A stretch of DNA of 64,000 nt from Actinostola sp. cb2023 (GCA_033675265.1 JAUJYZ010001401.1:337501-401500), one strand, 5' to 3'; shown: positions 11,442 through 23,895, counted from the stretch's first letter. Made by a program: numbers and translations. Notes: a model not told the origin generated them from the letters alone.

Positions 11442-12112
11442 CGTTGAAAAGAAAGAACAAACGAGCCTATTTATATTACTATGTGCGGTCGTACCTCTAT
11501 AAGCGACCACCTACTTCAATTATGCGTTGAAAAGAAAGAACAAACGAGCCTATTTATATTACTGTACTACGTGCGGTCGTACCTCTATAAGCGACCACCT
11601 ACCTCAATTATGCGTTGAAAAGAAAGAACAAACGAGCCTATTTATATTACTACGTGCGGTCGTATACCTCTATAAGCGACCACCTACTCAATTATGCGTT
11701 GAAAAGAAAGAACAAACGAGCCTATTTATATTACTATGTGCGGTCGTACCTCTATAAGCGACCACCTACCTCAATTATGCGTTGAAAAGAAAGAACAAAC
11801 GAGCCTATTTATATTACTACGTGCGGTCGTATACCTCTATAAGCGACCACCTACTTCAATTATGCGTTGAAAAGAAAGAACAAACGAGCCTATTTATATT
11901 ACTACGTGCGGTCGTACCTCTATAAGCGACCACCTACCTCAATTATGCGTTGAAAAGAAAGAACAAACGAGCCTATTTATATTACTATGTGCGGTCGTAC
12001 CTCTATAAGCGACCACCTACTTCAATTATGCGTTGAAAAGAAAGAACAAACGAGCCTATTTATATTACTATGTGCGGTCGTACCTCTATAAGCGACCACC
12101 TCAATTATGCGA
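11442..12112. repeat. About 84-bp minisatellite with a TAAGCGACCAC core
   Basis: Eight units start with CGTTGAAAAGAAAGAAC at about 11442, 11525, 11613, 11697, 11780, 11865, 11948 and 12031, so unit length is 83-88 bp. Each contains TACCTCTATAAGCGACCACC, closely resembling the end of the MITE at 59478-59650 and the core of the large array at 59655-64000. Confidence 0.9.
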
Positions 12113-12720
12113 CCACTTTGAAGTCCTGTAATCCTGATCAGGTTGTCGGTAAATAGCACTGAGGGACATGACCGAAAGGCAGCTTGGGTAATATAATTTA
12201 AAATGTTACGAACCACTTCGTGTCATACCATTAGTGAGGAAGTTAGTACGATATAGTCTTCTTTGCGAAGAAAACGAACAAACAACAATATTACCCATAA
12301 TCCCTTTCGGACTTATAGACGACTGGATAAAACGCTCGATCTAGCTTGGCCGGCGTTATTTTTGGTTAAATTGTGGGTGTATCTTAACAAATTACACGAG
12401 AAAAACATATTATTATTCATCAATAATATTTATACAAGTAAAGATAATCATGTCGCCATTCTCAAAGTCAAAGATGTTTATTGAAGACTTCACTTATTCA
12501 TATGGCGTCATGAAGACAGCGAAACGTCGGGGTTTTTCGTTTATATGTATTATTAGTATACCATACAAGTGAATAGTACTTTTCGCGCGTTCTGACTGCC
12601 GGCTACTCAATCTCGGAATATCCTTGGCTATTCATCTACGAGCAAAACAAGAGTGGTTCACAATATTGGATGTATATATAGAGATCTAAACTTTGTATAT
12701 CACTTGAAAAAACGCAATCT
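12113..12720. other. No gene; contains a dispersed repeat
   Basis: The segment 12550-12640 repeats sequence found at 5830-5915. Otherwise nothing is recognised. Confidence 0.4.
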
Positions 12721-12724
12721 CTTC

Positions 12725-12968
12725 AAACCTTAGAAATTCATTGGAAATTCTTGGAAATGTCCAAAACCTTAGAAATTCATTGGAAATTCTTGGAAATGTC
12801 CAAAACCTTAGAAATTCATTGGAAATTCTTGGAAATGTCCAAAACCTTAGAAATTCATTGGAAATTCTTGGAAATGTCCAAAACCTTGGAAATTTTCAAC
12901 TAATTTCCAATGAATTTCCAAGGTTTTGGACATTTCCAATAAATTTCCAATGAATTTCCAAGGTTTCA
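12725..12968. repeat. Foldback built from 39-bp tandem units
   Basis: About four direct 39-bp units (CCTTAGAAATTCATTGG..) are followed by inverted units (CCAATGAATTTCCAAGG). Transcribed, the block could form a long hairpin. A short relative with CCTTGGAAATT / AATTTCCAA lies at about 21950-22025. Confidence 0.8.
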
Positions 12969-12969
12969 T

Positions 12970-15900
12970 CATCAGCGCTCATTTGTTCCATTGACTTATA
13001 GGATGTATTGTATTGGTTGTATTGGTTTGGGTCAAAAGGACAATGGGCGGGAGTGCAATAAATCAAAACAAACTAATATCATATGAATTCAATATCCCAA
13101 ATAAAAAAGGGTGATAAGTTCTCGAAATATTGCCGTTACACTAATAAAATATACAAAGGACAAAAAATATTTTTAAAATGTATTTTTATTTGTTCAAGTG
13201 TACTTCATTGGTTATAGCAAATTCAGTATTATTAAAACTAAGCATTACGTGCAGAAAGGCGCGAGATTTTCTAATTTCACGTCAATACTCAATCTGACTG
13301 TACAATAAAATTGAATAAACATCGACTCTGGAACGAAGGTTAAACTACAGAAACCCGTTTTGAATGGATAAATTGTTGTATCAAGATCAGAAAAGGTAGG
13401 AGGGCTAGCTTATACTTGTACATGAATTGTCGAATACTTCAATCGGATTTGAATTATTTATCAAATGGTTGGCGGTTGGCCTTGGATATATTTTGGTGTT
13501 TACGTAAAAACGGGATTTCCAAATTAAATTTTAGAAGAAAATCACAGAAGATCAATATTGTAAAATAATGTGTTTTCTCTTGTTCGTGTTTTTGAAAAAA
13601 AGATGGAATTATCCTACTGAAAAAAACCCAGTGCAAAATGGAAAGAAAGAATACATCTCGATATAATTTTATAATGAATAATGTCGTCTCCCATTGGAAA
13701 GTTAGTTGTGGGTGTATATTTGTATTTCTTCAAATAATAATAATCTAATCTGTCAAGAGATGCTAGTGACATAGTCTTCCCTTTGTTAACTAAATTCGTA
13801 CAAAAAGTGAAAATGCTAAAATAAATCAAAAATCAAAAATCAAAACAATATAAATTGAACGCCAAAAATATTATTGTTATCATCATCATTTTCCAAGATG
13901 TACATCGCTATCATTGTTGCTGTTATCATTGATATTATTGATTGATATTACCAATATAAATACTGCCATACAATCTTCGCCTTGTGTCGTGATATACCAA
14001 CGAAATACGAACCTCAGCATGAGTTCTACGTTGGGTATTGTTTGTTGGAAAATGTTTTTCTAAACAAAAAACTGTTTTGTAGAAGTGAGACGACGCTGAG
14101 AACGTGATTAGAACAGACAGTCTTTATTATTTCTTGGCCTTCGTTACTCGATTCCTTACTGTAATATTGATTGTCATTAGGTTTTTATCAGCGCTTTAGA
14201 ATATTGGTAGTTAGAGCGCTATAGAAATTAGGTCGAACAATGAGAATTTTTATGGGCAATATATAGCTCTTCAACTTTCCCGTAATTTCTATCGCTTTAG
14301 TTTTCTGATTTGTACCTTGGTAAAGCACTCAAAAACGGCATGACGGTTCATGGCACTAGTAAAGTCCACTCACTACATGTAATTTGCTGTGGACTGACTA
14401 TAATTATAATAGTATGACGATTTAGTTGTCTCTAAAGCGAAAAATACTAAACTAAAAAAGACTGCTAAACCCCTAATATATCTTAGATCAGAAATAAGAT
14501 AATCGGTTTCGTCAACTTTTTGTCCGTCTTCTCGAGTGTGTGAATGAATATCCATGATTCATCAACTAAAACCTTACTGATATATTGCATTTAACCAAAT
14601 CATAAAAGAGCCAAGTCATTCCACGCCAAGTACCATCGACAGTATATTCATTAGTCTTCTAGAATCTCTCAAGGAGCGGTATTTGTAATAATTGTAATGT
14701 TAATTTTTCGGTAAGATGTCATTATGCGCGCTTTTTGACTTTGGAGGGCCGGTCATTCGCTTTTAGTTAGAAAGTCATTCAATAAATAATAACACCAGTA
14801 GTGCCAGTGTGTAGATATAGTCTGTCTTGGACTTGTTTCATTTATGACCGAGTGCTTAGATGGAGATTTAAATGGACATTATATTAGAGGTAGGTACATA
14901 AGGAAGGCTAATGATAAATACAATACTCAAGGAAAACTCTAAGGAAAAAACATGTACACGGGGGGACACTATATGTTGTTATTTTCTTTGAATCGCTTCT
15001 CGTCAGTTTAAAACACAATTCATTATATTCGTTCATCTGTTACGGGACAAAAAAAACACATATTAAGCTTCGCTAACTGTACAATAAACCTGAATAATTT
15101 GCCTAGTGTAACTTCCTCCCGGATTTCACCGATCGATTTTCAAATGAACGCCAGCAGTCTGTTGCCTTTGTAAAACATATAATGGTGGAAATCAATGCGT
15201 TTCGCTTATAGCGTATGTAATAAATATGTAATGTGTTTTTGACCTTCTCGAAGGAGTGGCTCTGGGGGATGGGGGAGTTGGATCTTGATAACCGCAGCAC
15301 GTTTACTGTAATATATTTTCATAGGATTAGACTGAGAAATCAAGTAACTATCATCACTGAAAGTACTGATACTTTATTAGCCACAAAGCCATGTATGAGT
15401 CGCGCGCACTGAAGTATGTATTGCGGCACGTATTCACTCTAAAGCGCGCGCAATTGTGCCATGTGTAAAACACGTAGAGCTGACACTAAGGAAATACGAA
15501 TGCTTTTCTTTGATATCTACTGCAAGGATGTGACACTGTTTCACTTTGATTGTGTTGTGTTTATTAGTCGAGGTTTGGGGGGTTTAGGATTCAGAGATGG
15601 ATTTAAAGATTGTAATGTTAAGATGTTAATGGACCTATCGTAATTTACGAGCATGTAATAAAATCCATGTGATGCAAAAATACTCGCTTACTCAACGTTA
15701 ATTACTTGCTCAGCCAATCAGAAGCCGTTGTTAGGAATCAGTCGTCGTAAAACAAATTGAAAAGGAGTAGAGTTGAATACAATAAGCCAAAGGCCAAGAT
15801 AGGTGGATCTGTGAAATTGGCTCTGTAATTTATAGGATATACTTTGCTTTTTTTTTAGATAACCAAGCCAAGTGCTCTCCTTAGAATCCGCAATTCGTCT

Positions 15901-16600
15901 TTAATAATAATGCCAGCCATGCTGCCCACGAAGAGCTTAAAACACGCCGAGTAACTGAAGAAGGCTTCTATGCTAAAACCATTCAAGGCAAGGAGACAAG
16001 CGTCTAGGAAATATTTAAAGTAATTCCAGACTGTTCAGTTGTGGGAGCACCATCGTGGGGATAAACTAAAGAGACATCGCCTGAATTGCGAATTTCAAAA
16101 CCGCTTAAGGCGAAACATGTTTTGAGGATTACGCACAAAGCCCTCCAGGGGTTTTTCGGTGACGATTCAAAGCCGGTCTTTCCTAGTAAAGTATCGGCGC
16201 AAAATCACGTAAATTAAACTGACACGTTCATTCACAAGCGACGCATTCATCAAGGACTGGTGGTGAAACAACACTATTAGCAAATAGAGAAACTCAACCA
16301 GTATTACCTTCGTCGAATAGAGTGAGAACTTGGCATATACTCGGAGGCGGTTTGAGACTCATAGAGGAAGCTCATAAAGCGGGCAAGATAAATTTGTTGA
16401 TTCAAAACAAGCCTGTTTTCGTTGAAACCATTATTGAGGAATCTTAGAACTGTAACGTGATAGTTCTAGTAGTGTGCTGACACTGGAAGCATTTTAACGA
16501 TATCGAAGATTGGATAAAAGTGTGCGGTGGATCAGAGGTGCGTCACAGCAGTAATCCGTATTCCTTCCGCGTACAAGAAGATAATCAGAGACGAATTGTA
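12970..16600. other. Intergenic, nothing recognised
   Basis: About 3.6 kb with no convincing coding, RNA or mobile-element signal. The last part could hold 5' untranslated or promoter sequence for the receptor gene, but no motif establishes it. Confidence 0.4.
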
Positions 16601-16632
16601 TCTGACAGTGTAACCTACCAGAGGACGACGAC

Positions 16633-17628
16633 ATGAACCAAACCACGAACCAAGAGGTCAAAACTGGGTACCTCGACAAGCAAGAGTACCTGGCGTTTGT
16701 GGTGTCGCTAATTTGCCTGTCTGTCCTGATTGTAGCGACAAACACGTGCGTCTGTCTTCTCGTTTACCTGAACAAAGCGATACGTACTTGCACGAACGGA
16801 TTTGTCGTATCACTAGCCATCTCAGACATTATAATGGGGGCCTTGTTTTTCCCACTACACCTAGCAGCACCGAAGTTCCATGGAATCGAATACCTGACTG
16901 GTATTTCACTACTCGTGGGAGTTGCCAACGTTGTGTGTGTGACATATGATCGATACTTATCTATCTCATCGCCATTGACGTATACTATGGACATACAAAA
17001 CCGGTTCAAGAAAATGATTATTCTGTGCTGGTCAGTCCCTGTTATATATGCATTCATCCCATTGATATGGAGTGCCGATCCATCCTACTTAGGGCACAAG
17101 ATTTACATCTTTATCATGGAGATTTGTGGAGTAATAGTCCCTTATATCTTCATCTTTGCGGTCTATTTCTACATATTCAAACAAGTGAAGAAATGCAGCA
17201 AGCGTCTGCAAACCGAACTGACTGACCAGCGGACTATGACCACCAAAAGAAACCATCTATTTTTCGAAATGAAAGTCGCAAGGGTCTTCATGGCAATTGC
17301 AAGCGTCTTCCTTCTCGGTTGGGCACCGGTGTTATACATCACGACCATCAATAACATCGACCAGGGACATCTAGCACCACCTATGTTGCATATAATGGCT
17401 TTCTACACATTGGCATTAGAATCGCTAGTCAACCCACTCATTTACTGTTTTCTTAAGCCGGACATTCAATCAGCCATTCGACGGACACTCAGAAAAACAT
17501 GGCGACGGGAGATGGCAATCCGGTTTAACCCCAGGGCTGTCGACACGGCTGGTATCGTAATAGGCACAAGCAATACAAACCTACGGGTCAGTCACAACGG
17601 CAGTAGCGGACAAATTAATATAATTTGA
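16633..17628 (+). CDS. Class A (rhodopsin-like) G-protein-coupled receptor, single exon
   Basis: A 331-residue seven-helix receptor of the plasma membrane, expected to signal through heterotrimeric G proteins. Visible landmarks: an N-terminal glycosylation sequon (N2-Q-T4); TM1 about residues 20-46 with N37; TM2 with LAISD (D65); TM3 ending in DRY (D106-R107-Y108); TM4 with W133; TM5 with P170; TM6 with GWAP (W230, P232); and TM7 with NPLIY (N267-Y271), followed by a basic helix-8 stretch and a Ser/Asn-rich tail. An in-frame TGA at 16603 supports the ATG at 16633 in the absence of an upstream exon. The usual disulfide cysteines are absent: the 3.25 position is F82 and the second extracellular loop has none. 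The ligand cannot be assigned. Intronless class A receptors are common in cnidarians. It is convergent with the dynein gene. Confidence 0.92.
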   Translation: MNQTTNQEVKTGYLDKQEYLAFVVSLICLSVLIVATNTCVCLLVYLNKAIRTCTNGFVVSLAISDIIMGALFFPLHLAAPKFHGIEYLTGISLLVGVANVVCVTYDRYLSISSPLTYTMDIQNRFKKMIILCWSVPVIYAFIPLIWSADPSYLGHKIYIFIMEICGVIVPYIFIFAVYFYIFKQVKKCSKRLQTELTDQRTMTTKRNHLFFEMKVARVFMAIASVFLLGWAPVLYITTINNIDQGHLAPPMLHIMAFYTLALESLVNPLIYCFLKPDIQSAIRRTLRKTWRREMAIRFNPRAVDTAGIVIGTSNTNLRVSHNGSSGQINII

Positions 17629-17836
17629 AGACGAACTCTTGTATAAGATAAGTGTGTAGGAATGCTACGCCCAGCATTTTAAGCCCCGACAAAAAAAATC
17701 ATGAAAAATTATTGGGCAGGTGTGGTATCTATATTTGGGTATCTTGCTGTGAGTATAGACACGGATCTACTGCAAATTGTATATATAATCGTAGCTAGCC
17801 GTAGTAAAAGTTGAATGTAGTTATAGCTAGTTCCAT

Positions 17837-18133
17837 TATACACTAAATTGAAGAATCGTTGTCGGGTTCAAAATCATAGAGCATTGAAGCTGAGACCGCT
17901 AGGATGTATGGGTAAGCGGTAAATCAGCTAAGTTTTATGTAGTCAGAGAGAAATTTTGGTGTTTATTGAAATAAATGATCTCTCTAAGCAAAATTCTACA
18001 CATATTCGGGAAATAAATTACGAATAAGCGTGGTTATTTGACTCATTTACCGCGTTCCCAGGTATCCCTTGCGGTCTTAGCTTCTATGTTCTATGATTTT
18101 GAACCCGACAACGATTCTTCAATTTAGTATATA
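17837..18133. mobile_element. Foldback MITE, CGTTGTCGGGTTGAAAA family, copy 2
   Basis: The left end reads TATACACTAAATTGAAGAATCG then TTGTCGGGTTCAAAATCATAG. The right end is its near-exact complement, finishing CGATTCTTCAATTTAGTATA. It lies about 200 bp downstream of the receptor stop codon and could supply part of that gene's 3' untranslated region, including the AATAAA near 17969. Confidence 0.8.
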
Positions 18134-18425
18134 CCACCTCAACTGTTTAAAAACATCGGCTGTTAAACCGCGCTTTTGCATTTGAAAACAGCTGATTCAG
18201 TCTCACACGGTGACGGAGTTAGAAATACGATTTGTTTCATAGTCTTTGAAACATATTGAAAAAGCGCTAGTCTTTACTGTTAATCAATATAGGTTGCAGT
18301 TCATGAACAGTGCGGTCAAAGTTCTAAAAACAATATTTGACAAACTTATATTGGAGTGGTTTTGGACTAAATGAAGTAGATGAGGTCTGAACTGAATTCA
18401 GTGATGTGTAAATAGTTCGAAAGTA

Positions 18426-18568
18426 AAGCTGCATCTACACGAACAAGTTTTCCTTGACAAGTTTTCCTTGACAAGGAAAAATTGACAATTTTTTGTCATC
18501 TACACGAGCAAGTTTTCCTTGTCAAGGAAAACTTGTCAAGGAAAACTTGCTCGTGTAGACGCGGCTTA
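18426..18568. mobile_element. Small foldback element with CTACACGA ends
   Basis: The ends are AAGCTGCATCTACACGAAC and the complement of GCTCGTGTAGACGCGGCTT. The interior consists of CAAGTTTTCCTTGA units in both orientations. Its terminal wording resembles the GGCC..CACACT-ended elements at 23538, 54925 and 49431. Confidence 0.7.
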
Positions 18569-18619
18569 AAAGACGTGAACCCTGGAGGGTCATTAAAGTC
18601 TCCATATCCTTTAAATGCT

Positions 18620-19555
18620 GTACAGAGAAATAGAACAACGACAGAATATCCCTCCAATAATGTACATAGAACAAGTCTATCTTCGATGATAGTATGCTGT
18701 ACATTGAACTAAAACAACGACAGAATATCCCTCCAATACTGTACATAGAACAAGTCTATCTTCGATGATAGTATGCTGTACATTGAACTAAAACAACGAC
18801 AGAATATCCCTCCAATAATGTACATAGAACAAGTCTATCTTCGATGATAGTATGCTGTACATTGAACTAGAACAACGACAGAATATCCCTCCAATACTGT
18901 ACATAGAACAAGTCTATCTTCGATGATAGTATGCTGTACATTGAACTAAAACAACGACAGAATATCCCTCCAATACTGTACATAGAACAAGTCTATCTTC
19001 GATGATAGTATGCTGTACATTGAACTAGAACAACGACAGAATATCCCTCCAATACTGTACATAGAACAAGTCTATCTTCGATGATAGTATGCTGTACATT
19101 GAACTAAAACAACGACAGAATATCCCTCCAATAATGTACATAGAACAAGTCTATCTTCGATGATAGTATGCTGTACATTGAACTAGAACAACGACAGAAT
19201 ATCCCTCCAATACTGTACATAGAACAAGTCTATCTTCGATGATAGTATGCTGTACATTGAACTAGAACAACGACAGAATATCCCTCCAATACTGTACATA
19301 GAGCAAGTCTATCTTCGATGATAGTATGCTGTACATTGAACTAGAACAACGACAGAATATCCCTCCAATACTGTACATAGAACAAGTCTATCTTCGATGA
19401 TAGTATGCTGTACATTGAACTAGAACAACGACACAGAATCAATACTGTACATAGAACAAGTCTATCTTCGATGATAGTATGCTGTACATGAACTAAAACA
19501 ACGACAGAATATCCCTCCAATACTGTACATAGAACAAGTCTATCTTCGATGATAG
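18620..19555. repeat. 79-bp minisatellite, left block
   Basis: About twelve 79-bp units containing GACAGAATATCCCTCC, TACATAGAACAAGTCTATC and GATGATAGTATGCTGTAC. The units differ at a few fixed positions (ACTGTACA or AATGTACA; AACTAAAAC or AACTAGAAC). The last units, about 19430-19500, contain deletions. A solo LTR at 19556-20130 separates this block from its continuation. Confidence 0.95.
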
Positions 19556-20130
19556 TGTGTTACACAACAGAATCACTGATTTAACCTGATACTATTAATT
19601 GCTGTATATTCTCAAACACTTCTAGATAAGCTAAGTTAATACCATTAAGACTTTAGTCCCATTATCTCTAGAACCAGATGGTATTCCAGATCATGCAATT
19701 TCTTATAATCTTATCATTTAGTCTCCTCCTATTTTGGCATAGACCACACATAATTATCTACCACACCCCAAGACACTATACTTCGTCAGAACTTCTTATT
19801 CCTATTTTCCATTTACAATATTTAGACACAATCAGATAACTTATAATTATTACTATCCAACAGTGTAACTTTGTTGCAGTGTTGCAGAAGTTAACTATCT
19901 AGAATCTTTAGATTACTTGTACGACTTAGCTGCGTATTTGATAATTGTAATCTAGAAGCACATAGGATATAGCCAATCACAACCCTAGATTATACTGACA
20001 TTGATATAATGATAGACAATTAGTGCGTCACTATAAAGGTGACCGCACCACAACTTGTAATTAGTCCTAGCCAGCCAGAGCTTGATTAAACAACGATTCC
20101 TACCACCTCTACCGAGAGCCTCCCTTAACA
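19556..20130 (+). mobile_element. Solo LTR inserted in a minisatellite
   Basis: A 575-bp unique block begins TGTGTTACACAAC and ends CCCTTAACA, the TG..CA ends of a retrotransposon LTR. The 4-bp ATAG occurs immediately before (19552-19555) and after (20131-20134). Deleting the block plus one ATAG restores the GATGATAGTATGCTG of the flanking array exactly. A TATAAA at 20032-20037 fits a U3 promoter on the + strand. No internal retrotransposon region remains, so this is a recombination product. Superfamily not determined; the ends and short target duplication fit Ty3/gypsy or BEL. Confidence 0.85.
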
Positions 20131-20490
20131 ATAGTATGCTGTACATTGAACTAGAACAACGACAGAATATCCCTCCAATAATGTACATAGAACAAGTCTA
20201 TCTTCGATGATAGTATGCTGTACATTGAACTAGAACAACGACAGAATATCCCTCCAATACTGTACATAGAACAAGTCTATCTTCGATGATAGTATGCTGT
20301 ACATTGAACTAGAACAACGACAGAATATCCCTCCAATAATGTACATAGAACAAGTCTATCTTCGATGATAGTATGCTGTACATAGAACTAGAACAACAAC
20401 AGAATATCCCTCCAATACTGTACATAGAGCAAGTCTATCTTCGATGATAGTATGCTGTACATAGAACTAGAACAACAGAATATCCCTCCA
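20131..20490. repeat. 79-bp minisatellite, right block
   Basis: About four and a half further units of the same array continue after the solo LTR. The final unit is disrupted and passes into unique sequence at about 20490. Confidence 0.95.
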
Positions 20491-20744
20491 TGCAATGGAG
20501 ATATGTACACAGAACAAAAACGATACATTCGATTATCTATTCTTCGTGTAAATACAAACATATATAAGCGTTGTGATTCCGTGTGGAATATAGCTTTTAT
20601 TATGTTAGTGAGGAATACCACATGTGACAGGCAAAAATACATTTCCTGGTTGGCAAAACAATTAGCCCTATACAGTCAATCCTATTTAATGAAGATGCGA
20701 AAAGCAACAAATATCAAGTAACGGTTCAAAGCCGCTATCAGTCA

Positions 20745-21205
20745 ATAGTAGATATAGATACTTATGTCATCCTTAAATTAGTCCCTTCATCGAAGAGAGC
20801 GTATCTTTGATATGCAAATATTACATTATATTGTAGCTAAAATTAGCAAAACAACTCTAGATATAGATATATAACTTATGCCATCCTTAAATTAGTTCCT
20901 TCATCGAAGAGAGCGTATCTTTGATATGCAAATATTACATTATATTGTAGCTAAAATTAGCAAAACAACTCTAGATATAGATATATAACTTATGCCATCC
21001 TTAAATAGTTTCCTTCATCGAAGAGAGCGTATCTTTGATATGCAATAAGCCGTACATTATATTGGACCTTAAAATTAGCAAAACAACTCTAGATATAGAT
21101 ATATAACTTATGTCATCCTTAAATTAGTTCCTTCATCGAAGAGAGCCTATCTTTGATATGCAAATATTACATTATATTGTAGTTAAAATGAGCAAAACAA
21201 CTATG
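20745..21205. repeat. 114-118-bp tandem repeat
   Basis: Four units with CTTATG at about 20761, 20875, 20989 and 21107 share CATCCTTAAATTAGT and CATCGAAGAGAGCGTATC. The third unit has an insertion. Confidence 0.85.
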
Positions 21206-21417
21206 CAGGGTGATGTAGTTTGAAGTACAATGTTGGTCTTTCACTTCCGTTCGAATTCAATAAGCCGTAAGTGAAAAAGGACCTCACACAGTCAAACAAC
21301 ATCAATGACACAACAGGGAAATCATAATTTAAAAGGAGGGCCTACAGAGATAATGTAAATTTTAATTCTCCAATTCCATTCATGTGATATTTTGTAAAAT
21401 TTAACAACAACATCAAC

Positions 21418-21790
21418 AATAATATTATTGATGATGAAAACAAGATGGAAATGAATGAATAAAAGTGGAAAAATAAAACCTTGTTTTCAATGAAAGTATG
21501 CTAATATTTTATTCCACATCGCAAACAAACATGATCTTTTATATAAATATTTATATTGCAAAACTGGTATCAGGGTATTTGTATTTCAAACTAGTTTACT
21601 GATAATAATATTATTGATGATGAAAACAAGATGGAAATGAATGAATAAAAGTGGAAAAATAAAACCTTGTTTTCAATGAAAGTATGCTAATATTTTATTT
21701 CACATCGCAAACAAACATGATCTTTTAAATAAATATTTATATTGCAAAACTGGTATCAGGGTATTTGTATTTCAAACTAGTTTACTGATA
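21418..21790. repeat. 186-bp tandem duplication
   Basis: Two nearly identical copies (about 21418-21603 and 21604-21790) start AATAATATTATTGATGATG and differ at a few bases. Confidence 0.9.
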
Positions 21791-21794
21791 AACA

Positions 21795-22430
21795 TCGGTA
21801 ATCGCTAATGTTGTAATCTCTGAGTGTTTCACAGTCCATCGTCGTCGAAAATGAGGAGTAAACAAGTTTCATCTAGACAAGTAAACAACAAAGGATTTGA
21901 CGTGAATAAAACACAAGCAAACAAAGAACTTTGGAAGAAAATCTCACTCTTTAAACCTTGGAAATTATTGGACCGAATTCCAAAGAATTTCCAAAAATTC
22001 GTTGAAAATTGATTTTCCAAGGTTTGGAGAGCATTTTCTCCCCCGTGTGTCGCTTTATCCGGCGCATTTAATATCTTCAGCTTAAAAGATCACACACTGT
22101 GTTGAACTATAAATAGGTTTCGTCCATTCTCTCCTTCATGGATAACCGGTAAAACTAGACTGAGTGAATTATTTCCAGTGTGTGTGGTCTCAAGTCGTTT
22201 GCATGTAAAAACAACGAAAAAAGTATAAATTTTACAGCCGTTTGGTTAATGAACAGAATAAACAGAGCACGATGCCTGGAAGGCTTTGTTAATGTGACTC
22301 ATCACACTTTTCGCTTCTATATTATTCCATTACAACCTACAGTAATTATCAAAAACAATTAACATCCAGCGATTTTCTAGTTTGTTCAAGACGCATAAAA
22401 ACCCAAATAAATAAAAAATACAAGATAGCA
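21795..22430. other. No gene recognised
   Basis: Contains a short hairpin at about 21950-22025 related to the 12725-12968 foldback. Short open frames show no domain. Confidence 0.4.
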
Positions 22431-22691
22431 AATGCTTTGATAAAATCTTGGTAAATATGTTGATAAAATGACCTCTTTCGTGATTGGTCACTCGAGACCA
22501 CGTGATCAACACTCCCTGGGGCTCGTCGTTTTCAAAGGGGTTGTACACTACTAAAAATCCAAGAAAGCAATTACTTTGATTAAATCTTGAAAATATGTCG
22601 ATAAAATGACCTCTTTCGTGATTGGTCACTCGAAATCAAGTGATCAACACCCCCTGGGGCCCGTGGTTTTCAAAGGGGTTGTACACTACTT
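22430..22691. repeat. About 128-bp tandem duplication
   Basis: Two diverged copies each contain GACCTCTTTCGTGATTGGTC and TTTTCAAAGGGGTTGTACAC. Confidence 0.85.
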
Positions 22692-23537
22692 AGTTGCGTA
22701 GATACGGTAACATCCTCATTGAAATCTCATTTCCGCCCTCTGAAAATGGGATATAACATTAAATCAAAGGAAGTCCCATTCATTTGTCACTATCTTTTAT
22801 GTTTATTTTTCGTTGTCTAGGAGTTTTACATAAGGTCGATTACACAAGGAGTGGTTGCCCAAACCTCCCGAGCCAGAGGCTCATGACAAAAGTAGTCGAA
22901 AAATAATAAAAAAGAGTACTTATATAAAATAAATAAATAATTTAGGGTCGGTTACACAAGCAGCGAGACAGATAGACAGACAAAAATACTGAATATGAAA
23001 CTTATATACTGAAATGCAGGTAAAAAAAAAAAGATAATTTACAACTGAAAGAGTCTGTCTTCTTCTTATTATTATTATTAAAAGGAAACATGCACAAGTA
23101 GTATATAAATGATATTACATGGGCGTCCAATTTCTTCAAACCCCAATAAAAACTGATAACAATAAACACAGAAGAAGGAAAAGGCCTTCTTGAATGAATC
23201 AAAATAAAAAAAGACTTTTGAGTGATTTGAAGTGTTTACAAAATGTTGCTGAGCAACAGTATTAATGATGCTTTTGACAGGCAAATATTTTATGCCGCCT
23301 TTTAATATTTGACTATATATTTCTCTCTCTCTCTCTCTCTCTCTTCCCCCTAGGGATTTAGAAAGCCAGTAAATAATGTAAATAATAAAGGTAAAGCAGA
23401 ATAATACTAGAATAATCAATAGCAGCTATACGTACATATCATACGATATCTCGTCAACAGCACAAATATCAACGTTTTCATCAACTCCTTTCAGTAAAGC
23501 ACTTACGGTTATTCAAAATAAAGATAAGATAGACTTA

Positions 23538-23895
23538 GGCCCGTCAACACTAATGCGTTTTTGTTTGAAAACGAATACATTTCGATGCGTTTTGACCTTG
23601 CGTCCCACTAAAACGGTCGGAAACGCTGATATCGTTTTCATCGAATATGCATACATCGTATATAAAACGAGTCCTATCGTACTAGGGTAGACGGCGACAA
23701 CGGAGGCGTTTGAAAGCGCTGTCGTCACACGAAGCAAACAGCGTTTTCCTTCTTTGGACACAAGACCAAACCGTATCAAAATATCAAAGGAAAACGCATT
23801 ATTGTGGACGGGTTAAAACGATTCGAACACTCTAAGTGTAGACGCGAAGCTTTTGCTACGTTTTCGATAAAATGAAAACGCTTTAGCGTGGACGC
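23538..23895. mobile_element. Foldback element, GTCCACACTAATGCG family, copy 1
   Basis: The left end GGCCCGTCAACACTAATGCG is preceded by TTA. The right arm contains CGTTTTCGATAAAATGAAAACG and GCGTGGACGC. The arms are rich in CGTTTTC/GAAAACG. The family includes 54925-55461, whose right end reads GTGTGGACGGGGCC followed by TAA. The GGCC terminus and TTA/TAA flank resemble PIF/Harbinger MITEs (inference). Confidence 0.65.

Noticed and set aside
20452..20721. 89-codon frame after the 79-bp array
   Set aside because: It begins inside the minisatellite, has no homolog I recognise and no splice support.
22180..22629. Small frames near the 128-bp duplication
   Set aside because: No domain, no conservation visible, and they overlap the duplicated non-coding segment.
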